Program-made: the position numbers and the translations under genes
NCBI GenBank assembly: GCA_004335635.1
Contig: QAXH01005457.1
Span: 1 to 51,017, forward strand
From: Chloromonas sp. AAM2
Lineage: Eukaryota; Chlorophyta; Chlorophyceae; Chlamydomonadales; Chlamydomonadaceae
Reading direction: 5' to 3'
DNA: 51,017 nucleotides
Notes under the pieces: model-generated
What the model was told of the DNA's origin: nothing
The model's input: the letters and a program-made list of their open reading frames with translations, nothing else
Database searches by the model: none
Shown here: positions 20,640 through 31,200 of the stretch, one piece after another
Position numbering within the stretch: the stretch's first letter is position 1
How the letters are laid out: every line of letters begins with the position of its first letter

Positions 20640-23600
20640 TTACGAGCCTGCCTCTGACCCTCCTGGGAAGGCCATGAGGTCCTTGTCATCTCCATCCACG
20701 TAGTACTTGAATACAGCCTTCATGCGCTCGTGCTTATCTGCGTGTAGGAAGGCATGGTGGGAAGTCAGGTGAAGGAGCGTGTGTGGAAAGCAGAAAATGG
20801 CATGGCCCGTGGCCAGGCAGACTACACAGAAGGCAGGCACAGAATTCCTGCGAAGCTAAATCCAATCCCTTGAAATGTCGAATTGCTTTGGAGCTTGTGC
20901 AATGGGGCCATTGAATGATGTGTTCTACTGTCATGCACCTGGTAAAGGCAAGATTAGCATAACCCATCGGCTGCTATCGCACCTGGGTGGTAGTTGACAT
21001 GCACGGTGACTGGCTTAGGTGGCTGCTCGGCCTTGGGCATGTGTCTGATGATCTTGAACAAGCGCTTGCTGTTCATGAACTTGTCAATCTCCATCACACG
21101 AACAGTCACCTGCAATTGAACACCAAAGGGTTTGGTTTTGACAATTCGATGTTGACAAGGCATGAGTGATGACGTAGCAAGGGTGTGCCCCACCGTCGAT
21201 TGTTCTGCAATTCAGTGGTATACCCATACAGCAGTGCATCCCTGTGCTGAACAGCTGTGTCTGAGTTGGCTGTACAGGCTGCGTGAAGGTGTTCAAAATG
21301 CCACTCAGGGGTGTTGGCGCCACCTAGACTAGGTGCCTTCAGCGGTCGTGCTGCCAAAACAGCAATGGCAGTCCAAGAGTCATATCTTTGCCTAGTGCCC
21401 CGGCTACACACACTGTGCCCTGCCCACTGCCTGTGAGTCACGTGCCTGAGGGCTCTTGTACGACCCATGGGACAGGAAGAAGATCTCCTCGTTGTACGCT
21501 GTCTGGTCCCAGTACTTGGTCTTGCTGAGGCGTGTCTCCAACCGCGTCAATAGCTCAAGCGTGCGGCTGTTGGAGCGAAGGTAGAACAGGCCACTGCAGC
21601 GGACATGGAAAGCAGTAAGGCACTGTGAAACATTCTGTACAAGACTCAAACACCATGTATGGGCGAAGCATGCAGGGAGGGCTAAGCGAACCATGCAGGC
21701 TCAAACTTGCGCTCGCAGGAGGCTGTGCTGATAATGGAGATTTCCTCTGCCCCTCTGGCAGCTTCTATTGCACCCCATTTGGTCAGCCTGCCCTGAGGTT
21801 TGGCTTTCATACCATGTGATGGGATGGATCGCTCACGTGCATGCACATGCATGGGCCCCATTCCTATGACTGCAAAAGATGCGCTTGCCTGTTGAGGTTG
21901 AAGTGCTTGTAAAACTGTGCAAAGCGCGCCCAGCCCATGCTTGGGTCGTCAAAGCCTTCAATAGACCCGTACGAGTTGTGCTCGTCAAAGCCATCTGTCA
22001 TGCCCTCCACATCCGAGTCACGGTATAGGAAGTTGAAAGGATTCTGCAGACATGCAAAACCATATAGACTGATGCACGTGCAAGGCGATAGGCTCTGCAA
22101 AAGTAGGTACGATCTGTACCTACTAGTGCAGCCGAAACCCCTGTCACAGCCCTGTTGCGAATGTGCTGGTGTTCTACGACCGAAGTGTTCCCATATGACG
22201 GTTGCCCGCAGAACCTAGCATGTCCAGTCACACATGCCCTGACAAGAGAACTTGGCACAGCCCTAGCTTAACCCATTCCAGGTTCCCTTGCACTGTTTGT
22301 TTTGCCGCTTCAGCTATCGTGAGGCAACCAGTTTCAGGCACTGCCTCCTGCACTTGACCGTGATGCTGCTCAACTTGACATGTTGACCCCTCAACACGCC
22401 TCCGAACCTTGCACATGTCGCCCATGGCTTAGCAACGCTGGACTTCTAAAAAGCAATTTGTGGCTTTTCAAATCATAAGTACCTGATCATATTAACTTCT
22501 GTGCCTCACCTGCAGGACTGCAATGTCCACATCTGAGAGCAGCACAGCCCATCCCAGCTCTATGAACCGTTTGAGGATGCCAAACTTCATGGCGGACACG
22601 GCATGGTTGTCACCTGTGCCAGCTTGAGCCTGTATGCGAGGAGCGTAAGTACAAGCTGTGTGATGAAGCCTCAGACGCTAGAGTGTTATCCTTGTCAGAA
22701 GGGGTCGTCGAGGACGCGTCCTGTGCTCAGCCTCGTGCTGGCACTGGAATGCTAGCCAGACACTCGTAAGTGGTTTATTCAACAGTGCGCAGTGTAAGTG
22801 TATGCCGACATGCGGGGTCTCTTGCAGCTGGGTACGCTTGTAGCATGCGCCTGTTTGTGCATCGCATAAGCGGTGGCAAAGCAGTGCACATGTGCAGCTA
22901 ATCATGCTACAAACCGGCACATCTTGCAGTGAGCACGCACGAGCGCTGTCATCTGCATGATGAGAGTTCAAAACTGTCATCTTGCAGGCCCGAGGTTGCT
23001 TGGATTTCAAACTGAGCATGCTTGCATAATGCTTGCTCAGTGGGCTGACCTGCAATCCATGACGATACTCTCATTCCAAACGCACCTTGTGCACCTCAAG
23101 GTCCAGCAAATACGCGTTGAAGCCATTCTCCAATGCCCATTCCTTCGTTTCCTTGTCCAGGGCCATGATCAGGTGGTTGGGCACGCCTGCCTGCTTGACT
23201 CCATTCAAGAAGGTTTGCAACATGCCACCCCACATTGTATTCTTGTTGGCTACTGCAACCAACACCTCGCGCGTTGGCGCAATCTTACGCAGGTACTCCT
23301 CAAGATCATTTGTAGCAGGCTTTGAATCCGGTGTGGATGCGATGGCCCCGACATCCTCGGGCTTTGCTAGCACTACTGGCTTGGGAGCCGCACGCGTGTG
23401 GTGCTTGTCATAATCTGTCTGTAGAATGCGGGGTTTGGGCACGCTCCCACCCCGGCTGATGTAAATGCGCTCCGCAACCACCAGGCCGATACAAAGGCCA
23501 ACACAGAAGAAGGCTGCCAGACTCCAGTTGCGAGCCTGGCAAGGCATAAGATGCAAATGCGCAAGGCACAATTGATACAAACTCAAGTGGTGATCCAGAA

Positions 23601-23726
23601 GCTGCATCGAGGTTGCAGATCCCTGTGTGTGACAATGCAAGCGTGTCCAGCGGCGAGCTATTCTCACCAGAGCCCCACCTTGTTATCTGCAAACTTCCTC
23701 TTCCCGGTGGAGTCCTCATACCGCAT
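20640..23726 (-). CDS. GT77 nucleotide-diphospho-sugar transferase (XEG113/arabinosyltransferase-like), 381 aa
   Basis: Seven exons (minus): 23726-23679, 23535-23086, 22629-22510, 22043-21889, 21593-21446, 21109-20983, 20737-20640; all phases join. [16 protein letters not shown] is followed by a hydrophobic signal anchor (about 20-40), giving a type II Golgi protein. The catalytic domain shows [16 protein letters not shown], the DxD-type motif LLSDVD (D198, D200), [48 protein letters not shown] and FPGGSE, all in the family order. Plant relatives add arabinose to hydroxyproline-rich wall glycoproteins (extensins), so a wall or flagellar glycoprotein role is inferred. The introns after exons 4 and 5 use GC donors (CAG|GCAAGC and CAG|GCACGT). 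The second preserves exact spacing with the Arabidopsis protein as I recall it. Head to head with GAR1. Confidence 0.88.
22096..22130. repeat. 15-bp imperfect hairpin in GT77 intron 3
   Basis: TGCAAAAGTAGGTAC, a 5-base loop, then GTACCTACTAGTGCA: 13 of 15 positions pair, with a perfect inner 9 bp. It lies in the intron between the exons at 22510 and 22043. Confidence 0.8.
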
Positions 23727-24239
23727 TGCGCCTCAAGGTATGCAGCGCAATGGTTCGGTTATTGACGGAACTCTGCTCGACCTCGCCAAACTCGGACACC
23801 ACAGACGGCACCTCTAGGATTGTATTGCGTGCTGTTCCCTATTTGCTATGCCTCTGTCACAAGCGGTTGCAGGGTCTCTGCTCCATTCCCATAGAAGTGT
23901 GCGTGTCTGTCCAGCACACAGCAGACGGAACACAACTATCTAATCCCGCAGCGAAGCGGACAAGGCAGAAGGGGCAGCAAATGGAAATGCAAGTCTTACC
24001 CTAGCACATGCCCCACATGCTGAACACAAACTGTTTTGTCCGCTTTGTCCGATCGTCGTTTGCGCACCGTAGGTCTCGTTTCCTCAACCAACACAAGGCA
24101 GCAGGTGATCGCAGTGCAATTTTGTGCCGCAACCGGCGATTTCCGAGAGCCGCCGCTTTCTCACTCTCTTGCCAAGAGCGGAAGCAATTTGGGGCGACAC
24201 ACAAGCCGAAAGACTTGCTCTGCTGCTACTACACAACCG
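23727..24239. promoter_or_regulatory. Putative bidirectional promoter, GT77 / GAR1
   Basis: Only 513 bases separate the start codons of two divergent genes, so their promoters and 5' UTRs must overlap or adjoin here. No TATA box is obvious. The right half is open in the GAR1 frame for some way upstream, but the RGG-rich start at 24240 is the natural N terminus. Confidence 0.55.
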
Positions 24240-25199
24240 ATGCGGCCCCCACTACGAGGAGGTCGCGGTGGTGGCCGCGATTTCGGGGGTGGCGGTAGGG
24301 GAGGAGGAGGCCGGTTTGGAGGCGGTGGTGGTGGCCGATTTGGAGGCGGTGGTGGCCGGGGCTGGCAGGATCAAGGCCCACCGGATTCAGTTGTGGAGGC
24401 TGGCCAATTCGCGCATGCATGCGAGGGCGAGGCAGTGTGCAAGCTGACGAATGAAAAGGTGAATGATCATTGTTGCCAAGTGAACACGCCAGTTATTGCC
24501 ATGCCAGGGCCACAGCAGGCTGGGTGTTAAGAGCCAGGGCAGTGCATAGTGCACTTTTCTCATGGCTGATAGGTGCTTTTTTGCCTCCCCATGCAGATTC
24601 CATACTTCAACGCGCCTATCTACTTGGAAAACAAGACACAGATCGGCAAGGTGGAGGAGATCCTTGGGCCCATCAACCAAGTGGTGAGATGACATGAGAG
24701 ATAGCTTGGCGTGCTCTCGCTGCTCACCGTGCTGTCTGTCCTGTTTTGAACGCCAACTTCACTTCATTGATTGCCAAATCACACCTCCTCTTGTGTGTTT
24801 ATGCAGTTTTTCACAATCAAGATGTCACAAGGCATTGTGGCGACTAGCTACGGGTCAGGGCAGAAGTTCTTCATTGATCCAATGAAATTGCTTCCCTTGG
24901 ACCGTTTCTTGCCAAAGCCCAAGGGAGCACCTGCTGGCAGGGGCGGGCGGGGAGGGGGCAGGGATGGAGGGCGAGGTCGGGGAGGGTTTGGCGGGCGCGN
25001 NNNNNNNNNNNNNNNNNNNNNNNNNNNNNNNNNNNNNNNNTTTGGCGGGCGCGGGGGGGGCAGGGACGGCGGCCGGGGCGGATTTGGCGGGCGCAGTGGA
25101 GGCTTTGGCGGGCGGGGTGGTGGTTTTGGGGGGCGGAGTGGTGGCTTTGGTGGCCGGGGAGGGGGAGGCGGCTTCCGGGGTGGCCGGGGGCGAGGCTAA
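24240..25199 (+). CDS. GAR1: GAR1, H/ACA small nucleolar RNP subunit, about 232 aa
   Basis: Three exons: 24240-24458, 24597-24683, 24807-25199, all phase 0. The layout is the classic GAR1 one: an N-terminal RGG region (1-40), a core domain ([20 protein letters not shown], then [34 protein letters not shown] and [18 protein letters not shown]), and a C-terminal RGG region. GAR1 is part of the H/ACA complex in the nucleolus, which makes pseudouridines in rRNA and snRNA and stabilises telomerase RNA in some lineages. The RGG tails bind RNA. A run of Ns (25000-25040) interrupts the C-terminal RGG repeats, so that length is uncertain; the frame is open on both sides. TGTAA motifs, the algal polyadenylation type, occur at 25445-25456. 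Confidence 0.93.
25000..25040. other. Assembly gap (41 N) in the GAR1 RGG repeat
   Basis: 41 undetermined bases within a very G-rich repeat. The flanking sequence on both sides is the same GGCGGGCGCG type, so the gap may hide collapsed or extra repeat units. Confidence 0.98.
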
Positions 25200-28100
25200 T
25201 CCGCCTCAGAACACTAATGCATTTCCCGCCAGATGCATGCATGGTCGGCGGGCGACTAAGACTTGTACAAATAAGTGAATACGCTTTGTATTGACGTGCT
25301 TGATGCTGGTGGTCGGACCCAGCTAGACGCTATTACTGCACGGTTTTGTTTAGTATTTTGTCAGAACAAACTAGCCTGTAGTTCATGCACGCCGTGTTGT
25401 TACCTGTCTGGCAAACCTGCCCTTACTGTGCTTGGTAGCGGCACATGTAAAGTGTAAGTGTCTTACCTGGTTCACTGCTTGCTTGGTGGTACCTCAGCCA
25501 GTGATCGCTCGGGCGTTCAATTGCGGAGGGTGCTAGATCAGGGCCATTTGGTTTGTAGAGAACGATCATCGTACCAGCCAGGCTTACCGTGTGTCCTAGT
25601 GCGCTTTTTCGTACCTTGTGATTGTTGCTGCACCACCATGTCAGTTGTGGGTTTACTTCGGAAAGCTGTTTGGCTGTAAAGCGCTGTTTGGTACCCACCG
25701 TTCTGCAAGTTTGGACTGTTGGTTTGCCTTTGATCCCAATTCAACAGCACAGCTGACAGATTGCCAAATTCCTCCTGTGACCAAATGCCTTGTTGCGAGT
25801 CAACTGCCCGGGCCCTGCAAGGATCGTAAAGCTTGGTCTACTACACCTGTCATAGCTTGCAGGCTGATCCTACCCAGGCACATCTGTCAAAGGGGGTGCA
25901 AACCTGCCATGTACAAGAAAAATGGACAATGCCAGACAGCAACCCCCTGAGTCCCACTCACCAAAACCTGCCAGCCGACAAGAAAAAAGTGGAGCAAGCG
26001 GGCCACTGGTCGCAAGTATGGCATCCCAAAGCACACGTTCAGTGACTGGGTGAAGGCTGGACAGCTGCCTGAGTGTGGGCCTGGTCGGGATGTGGTGCAG
26101 TGTATGTGCGGTGGAGATCAAGGAGCCAGGTGACCATGTCAGCACCCAGCATGCCTGAAACAACTGTGTCCGTCCGTCCTAGGTTGCAGCCAAGGCAGCC
26201 CACATGGTACTAAGGCAGCTGCGCATTACCTACCAACATCGTAACCACTGCCATCATTTCATCATTTCATGCGCAGGTCACAGCCAAAGGCAAGGCGCTA
26301 GGGTGTCACAGCCTTTGCACAGACATCCAACGGCCTTCATGCACGCATGGGATCAGTGCTTCAACCCCAAGGCAGCCTACAAGATTGCATGGGCTAGCTG
26401 GCTTCATAGCCGGAGACATGCAGGATGACTGCATCATTGGCATGTCCCGCGCTGAGCGGGTGTCATTCATGGATGCAGCCATGCACAATTCAGGTCACGG
26501 CAACTCCCGCCTGCAGAGGGCATTTGCCAAGTCTGGTCTGGTTTCCCCCAACAACACCAGGCTCCTACAACATCAACCAGCAGGACAGCAAGACCAAGCC
26601 GCACAACGACGTCCCTGACCTTCCCGCCCTGCCCCCTGCTATCCGGGTCAACAACCCACCGCACACAATGCAAGCCCAGGTGGAGTGGGCCAAAAGGCCG
26701 GTGACATCCATCAAGTACATGTGGCTTAGGGAGTGACGATGTGGTGACCCAAGTGGAGCTGTCCCAGCTCATCACTGCCAACAAGGAGCAGGCGGCTCAC
26801 AAGGCGGCAGCCGCCACGAGGACAGCTGATAGGAAAGCAGCCAAGGCCCCGGATGATGTTGATTTGATTGCCCAGCCCAAGCCCCAAGCCCAAGAAGCTG
26901 AATCATTAACCTGTCTGGACTTGGCTTGGTTGGAACCAGATGCATGTTAAATGGAGACTTATGATGGCTAAAGCGCATGGGGGTACAACAGTAACGGGTT
27001 AATGGCTTCAAAACGTTTCTACTAATCAGGCATTGCTCAACTTGGGCGCAAACTGCACCAGCCCATGACAGACATCCAGGGTAACTGTGTTTTATGCATT
27101 CTGGCTATGTATTGGCTGAGCTATGCTAAACTATCCGGAATTGACCAACGGGCTGTGAAAACGTCCATTTTGACCTCTTCCTGGTTGAAAAGTAGCTTTG
27201 TGTCAAGTGAAAATTGTCCGGAACTGTCCATTTTACTGGTAACAGTTGAGATACTCATAAACTTGATATCATATCAGCGCGAACCAAAAGGTGCCTTTTT
27301 TCAATGGGCAATTTGAATACTGGCTGCTTGATGTGACGCATGCGCACAAAAGCGCTCCGTGCATTCAGAGGCACATGTGACAACATGCCACTGGGGTTTT
27401 CCGAAACAGAAAAGTTTCTACCATGTCGTAAACCTGCAACCTGAACTCACAGTTCATGTGCCTACTACAGACACGCTAAACAAACCAACTTGCAGGCAGG
27501 GGACAAGAACGGAACAAAACTGGGCATGGCGTCACAGGAACCGGGAAGCTAAAGGAACCAAAGCTACATGTTGTGAATGTGTCCATCTGACTACCTCACG
27601 CTGTGCCAATCGCGACCAATCATGCATGTAAATCAGCAACCTGCCTTCTGGTACTTGATTGAGATGCAGGAGCAGGTAACGTTCATTGCATCTGGTCAGG
27701 GAACCAGCAGGTAGGTGCCACATGCGCCCTTGCATTATGATGAATCAATATCATTCATCTGGGGCTAATGTCACCAGGTCGTTTGTGACACGACTTGACC
27801 TAAACGACAGGACAATCAAGGCCACAGGACAAAGATGTGATGTAGGTGGCTCCTAAATTCGTTTGGTCTTCAGCACCGCAAGCGTAATGATTGAAGGCTG
27901 CAGGTCGGTCTATAACGTGATGTGCCACACGAGCTGACCTTCACAACAGCAAATGCAAAGCCGGAAAACTTTGCTTAGGGTGGTGAAGTAGGTGGCTCGT
28001 GAGGCTTTGCAATCGCAATTTCAAGACCACATGACTGGGTCTACAGCACCTCCCTGCTTCGCTGGAGGCAATGGTAGAAAGCAGTGGGTGGCTTCATACA

Positions 28101-28207
28101 GTCACTCTCTCCTCCCTGCTTGCCTAGAGCCACTCAAAGCTGTGCGGTTGTCGATGGTTGCACTGGCAGTTGGAGGGTGCATGCATCTTCTGGGTAAGAA
28201 TGGTGTG
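25200..28207. other. Convergent intergenic region with transposase relic
   Basis: Three kilobases between the convergent ends of GAR1 and PRP18. The middle third (about 25900-26950) is a broken transposase. The rest (25200-25900 and 26950-28200) shows no coding or RNA-gene signal that I can support. Confidence 0.5.
25900..26950 (+). pseudogene. Broken DDE-type transposase (helix-turn-helix plus C-terminal part)
   Basis: Around 25985-26105 one frame encodes a helix-turn-helix of the psq/CENP-B type: ATGRKYGIPKHTFSDWVKAG, then PECGPGRDVV. From 26385 another frame reads FIAGDMQDDCIIGMSRAE, then FMDAAMHNSGHGN and LQRAFAKSGLV. After a frameshift near 26600 it continues as AIRVNNPPHTMQAQVEWAK and SIKYMWLRE, and from 26741 there is a Lys/Ala-rich tail. 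The expected catalytic core between the two halves is missing. It is therefore a dead, internally deleted element with several frameshifts. The pogo/CENP-B-like assignment rests on the HTH and general layout and is tentative. Confidence 0.55.
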
Positions 28208-31200
28208 TCAATGGTTGGAGGGCGCGGGTGACTCGACCCTCGCGGGCCCAGGCGAGTTTGTCCTAGCGGGCGAGCCGCCGCACTCCGCGGGCATGAGGCC
28301 CTGCGCCTTGGCCAGGATGTGCTTCCACTTGGGCGGCACCATCACCTTGCCGTCCTTTTCCAAGAAGTGCGGCGCATCGGGCAGGCCCAGCGCAGCAAGG
28401 GTCTGCAGGGGACAGCAGTGACATCATTACGACTCTTTGGCACCCCTGTGCACGGGTGTGACACCATGTACACTGCGAACATTGACACCACATGCTGTCA
28501 GGTATGGCTATATAGTGTAGCAGCCCGGTCCAATGTCATCATTTGTCATAACATAGCTTATCATGTTGTGATGATGAATGATGACATTGGACCGAGCCGC
28601 TTCACACTCGCACTACGCAGCGCAGTCCCATGTGGTAGCAAGTAACCACTCACTGTTCGTCGTTCATAGGCTCCGCCTTCTGGTTCTAAACAGCTTAGGT
28701 GGGCTGGTTCTGGACAGCAAGCACACATTGAGCTCCTACCTAATGGCCATAAGCGTACAGATCTCTGCTCTGAGGGGGTCGAAAAGCGCTGCCTGAGACC
28801 CGACAATGTGAAACCAACATACTGCAAAAGTAACCTGGACTTAGTAGATGCATGATATCATACCGGACTGACCAAAGCGAGAAATGACACGCCCCGGACA
28901 CTCACATCTCCCTGTGCTTCCGCCTGCAACAGCGCCAGCTTGCTGGAGCCGGAGCCTGCCATGCCCCTGCCCTGATCCGCAGTGGTTTCAAAGTCAACCG
29001 AGCGGCTGGGCACAGTGGGGTAGAGGCGCTGCACCGCGCCTATCAATCGCTTGATGGCCTGCAATCGGACACGAAACGTGTGTCATGGTAAAGGAGGTCC
29101 TCCTTTGGCCATGTCAGCATTGCCTGGTCACTGTCCGGACATGCGGCACCGGGCACTGCCATTCTCATTGTCACTACACTGCATGTGCAGCACATGGAAT
29201 GCTGACGAGTGACTGCAGGCCCCGGCCCTCTGCCCCACAACCGTCCCATTCCTGCCCTTGACGTGGTACATCTTTGGGCAGGCAATCAAAACAGCCCTGT
29301 GCTGGAACCCCCCATCATGACTTCTTCCCTATCCCGGTACCCCAAACAGGATACCTCAAGTGCTGAGAAGGCGAGCTTAGCCGAGAGGACTTGACTCCCC
29401 CCCACCTCACCTGCAGGTATTTGCGCGTCGCCTCATCGTTCATGATGTGCGCCTGCCCGCTGGCATTCATCACGTGGGAGATCTTCTCACGGGCCGAGCG
29501 CTCGTGGATGCCCACACTAGTCACACCAATGGGCCAGGGGGCGTTGCCGATGGCCAGGCGGAGGTAGATGTCGTTGGCATACAGGTAGTTGCGATCCCGC
29601 ATGGCCTGCGCATGCACACTTGTGGGAAGCTCATCGCAGCAGTATGCACCAGTGTTCCAGGATGCACAATTACAAAGTCAGTTCCGGTTGTCTGAGCTTT
29701 CAGACCGGCAAGTGCACAACTTGCTGCTCCACTTTACACAATTACATGCTCCACTTCGCTGTCTTGTCTCAGCAACTTTACATACCATGCATTGAGGGGC
29801 GGTGTGCATACAGAAGAGCATGCACCCATGGAGTGTCGCCACGGTGTGCGTACAAAAACAGCCGGGAAACAGCTGGACAAATCATCAACATGAATAACAC
29901 AGTAGACACGTGCTGCAGCCATGTAGCCGTACATGCAGTGTGATGCCCGAGTGCATCTACCATGAACATGCATGCACAGACGCGCACTTCCATCACCATG
30001 CCATGCAAGGGTGGAGACAACTCCTGTCCACGCCCATGCATGTAAATCGACAAGACAGGCCACAGTCAGGCGCACACAGTTCAGGTCATGCATGCACCTT
30101 GGTCGCATGTCATTTTTTGAACCCTTCGCATGATCTCAAATGGCACACATGACCAAAAGAACACATATACAAGATGTGATGCATTACGACAGTACCACAT
30201 GCGCTTAGCCGCACCTGTACCATCATCCACAGTCCTGCTCTAAGCTCTTCATGCAGCGCCTTATGCTTCAACCTTTCGTACAGCGGCTCAAAGTACTTCT
30301 TGGTCTGACCAAACTGAATGGAGGCTTGGAAGCCCACTGCTGTGGCCTTAAACGAGTCAGGTCGTCTGCATGAGTAGCCACAAACAAACAAATCACCAAA
30401 TGATTGACAAGTGCAGTGGTGACCGGTAGGTTACTGGCAATTACCCTTGCTCCCTGCCCCCGCTGAGCAGTCCTCCCCAGACCGAAGGCCGCATAAACTA
30501 CAACAACAAAAAATGATCGGTAGGTGGTCATAGATAATTGACGATAGATATGATAGATGGTACGAGTCACTGACTCGTCCTGTGAGTGTGCACAGCGGCA
30601 GCGCTGTGCAAGTGGCGGCAAGTGATGGAGTTGACAGTGACACATGCTCTGTGTTCGCTTGCCTAGCAGATAATTGCAGTGCTGATTGACCTGATGGTTA
30701 GAGAAACTTTTGCCTGAAGAACCAGTCAGAGATTATACCGCAGTTGAAGTTACAAGGCTGCTTGTGTTCAATAGAGGTGGAGCGGCCCCGACCATGCTGC
30801 AATACAGTCAGCATAGGGCAAGGGGCACCAGGCACTCGAGCAGCACAGCAACACTGGCGAGAGTCTTAGCGCAAGCGTGCTGTGGACACCTTACACAGCC
30901 GAGTAAGTTGCACAGTTTACCCGTGTCCATTGTTTGGCTTCAGCTTGTTGAACGACCTGGCCTGCCCTGAGCTGCACTTGCTACCGCCTGCTCGACCTGT
31001 GACCTGCCCTGAATATCCAGATTTGTTTCCCACTCGTTGACCCAACACTCACTTGTCCAGATCTGCTTCCCACTCGCTGACCCATTTCTTGATCCATTTG
31101 CTGATCCGATCTTCAATACACATGGCCTCTTCGGCTCGCCGCTCTGCAGCACACACAGACACACAAGACTACATGAATGTCGAAAGCCCAGCTGCCCAGT

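Noticed and set aside
23536..23667. Upstream extension of the GT77 exon 2 frame (to MRIARRWTR)
   Set aside because: This is intron 1 read through. A good acceptor at 23536 and an in-phase first exon (23726-23679) give a better N terminus.
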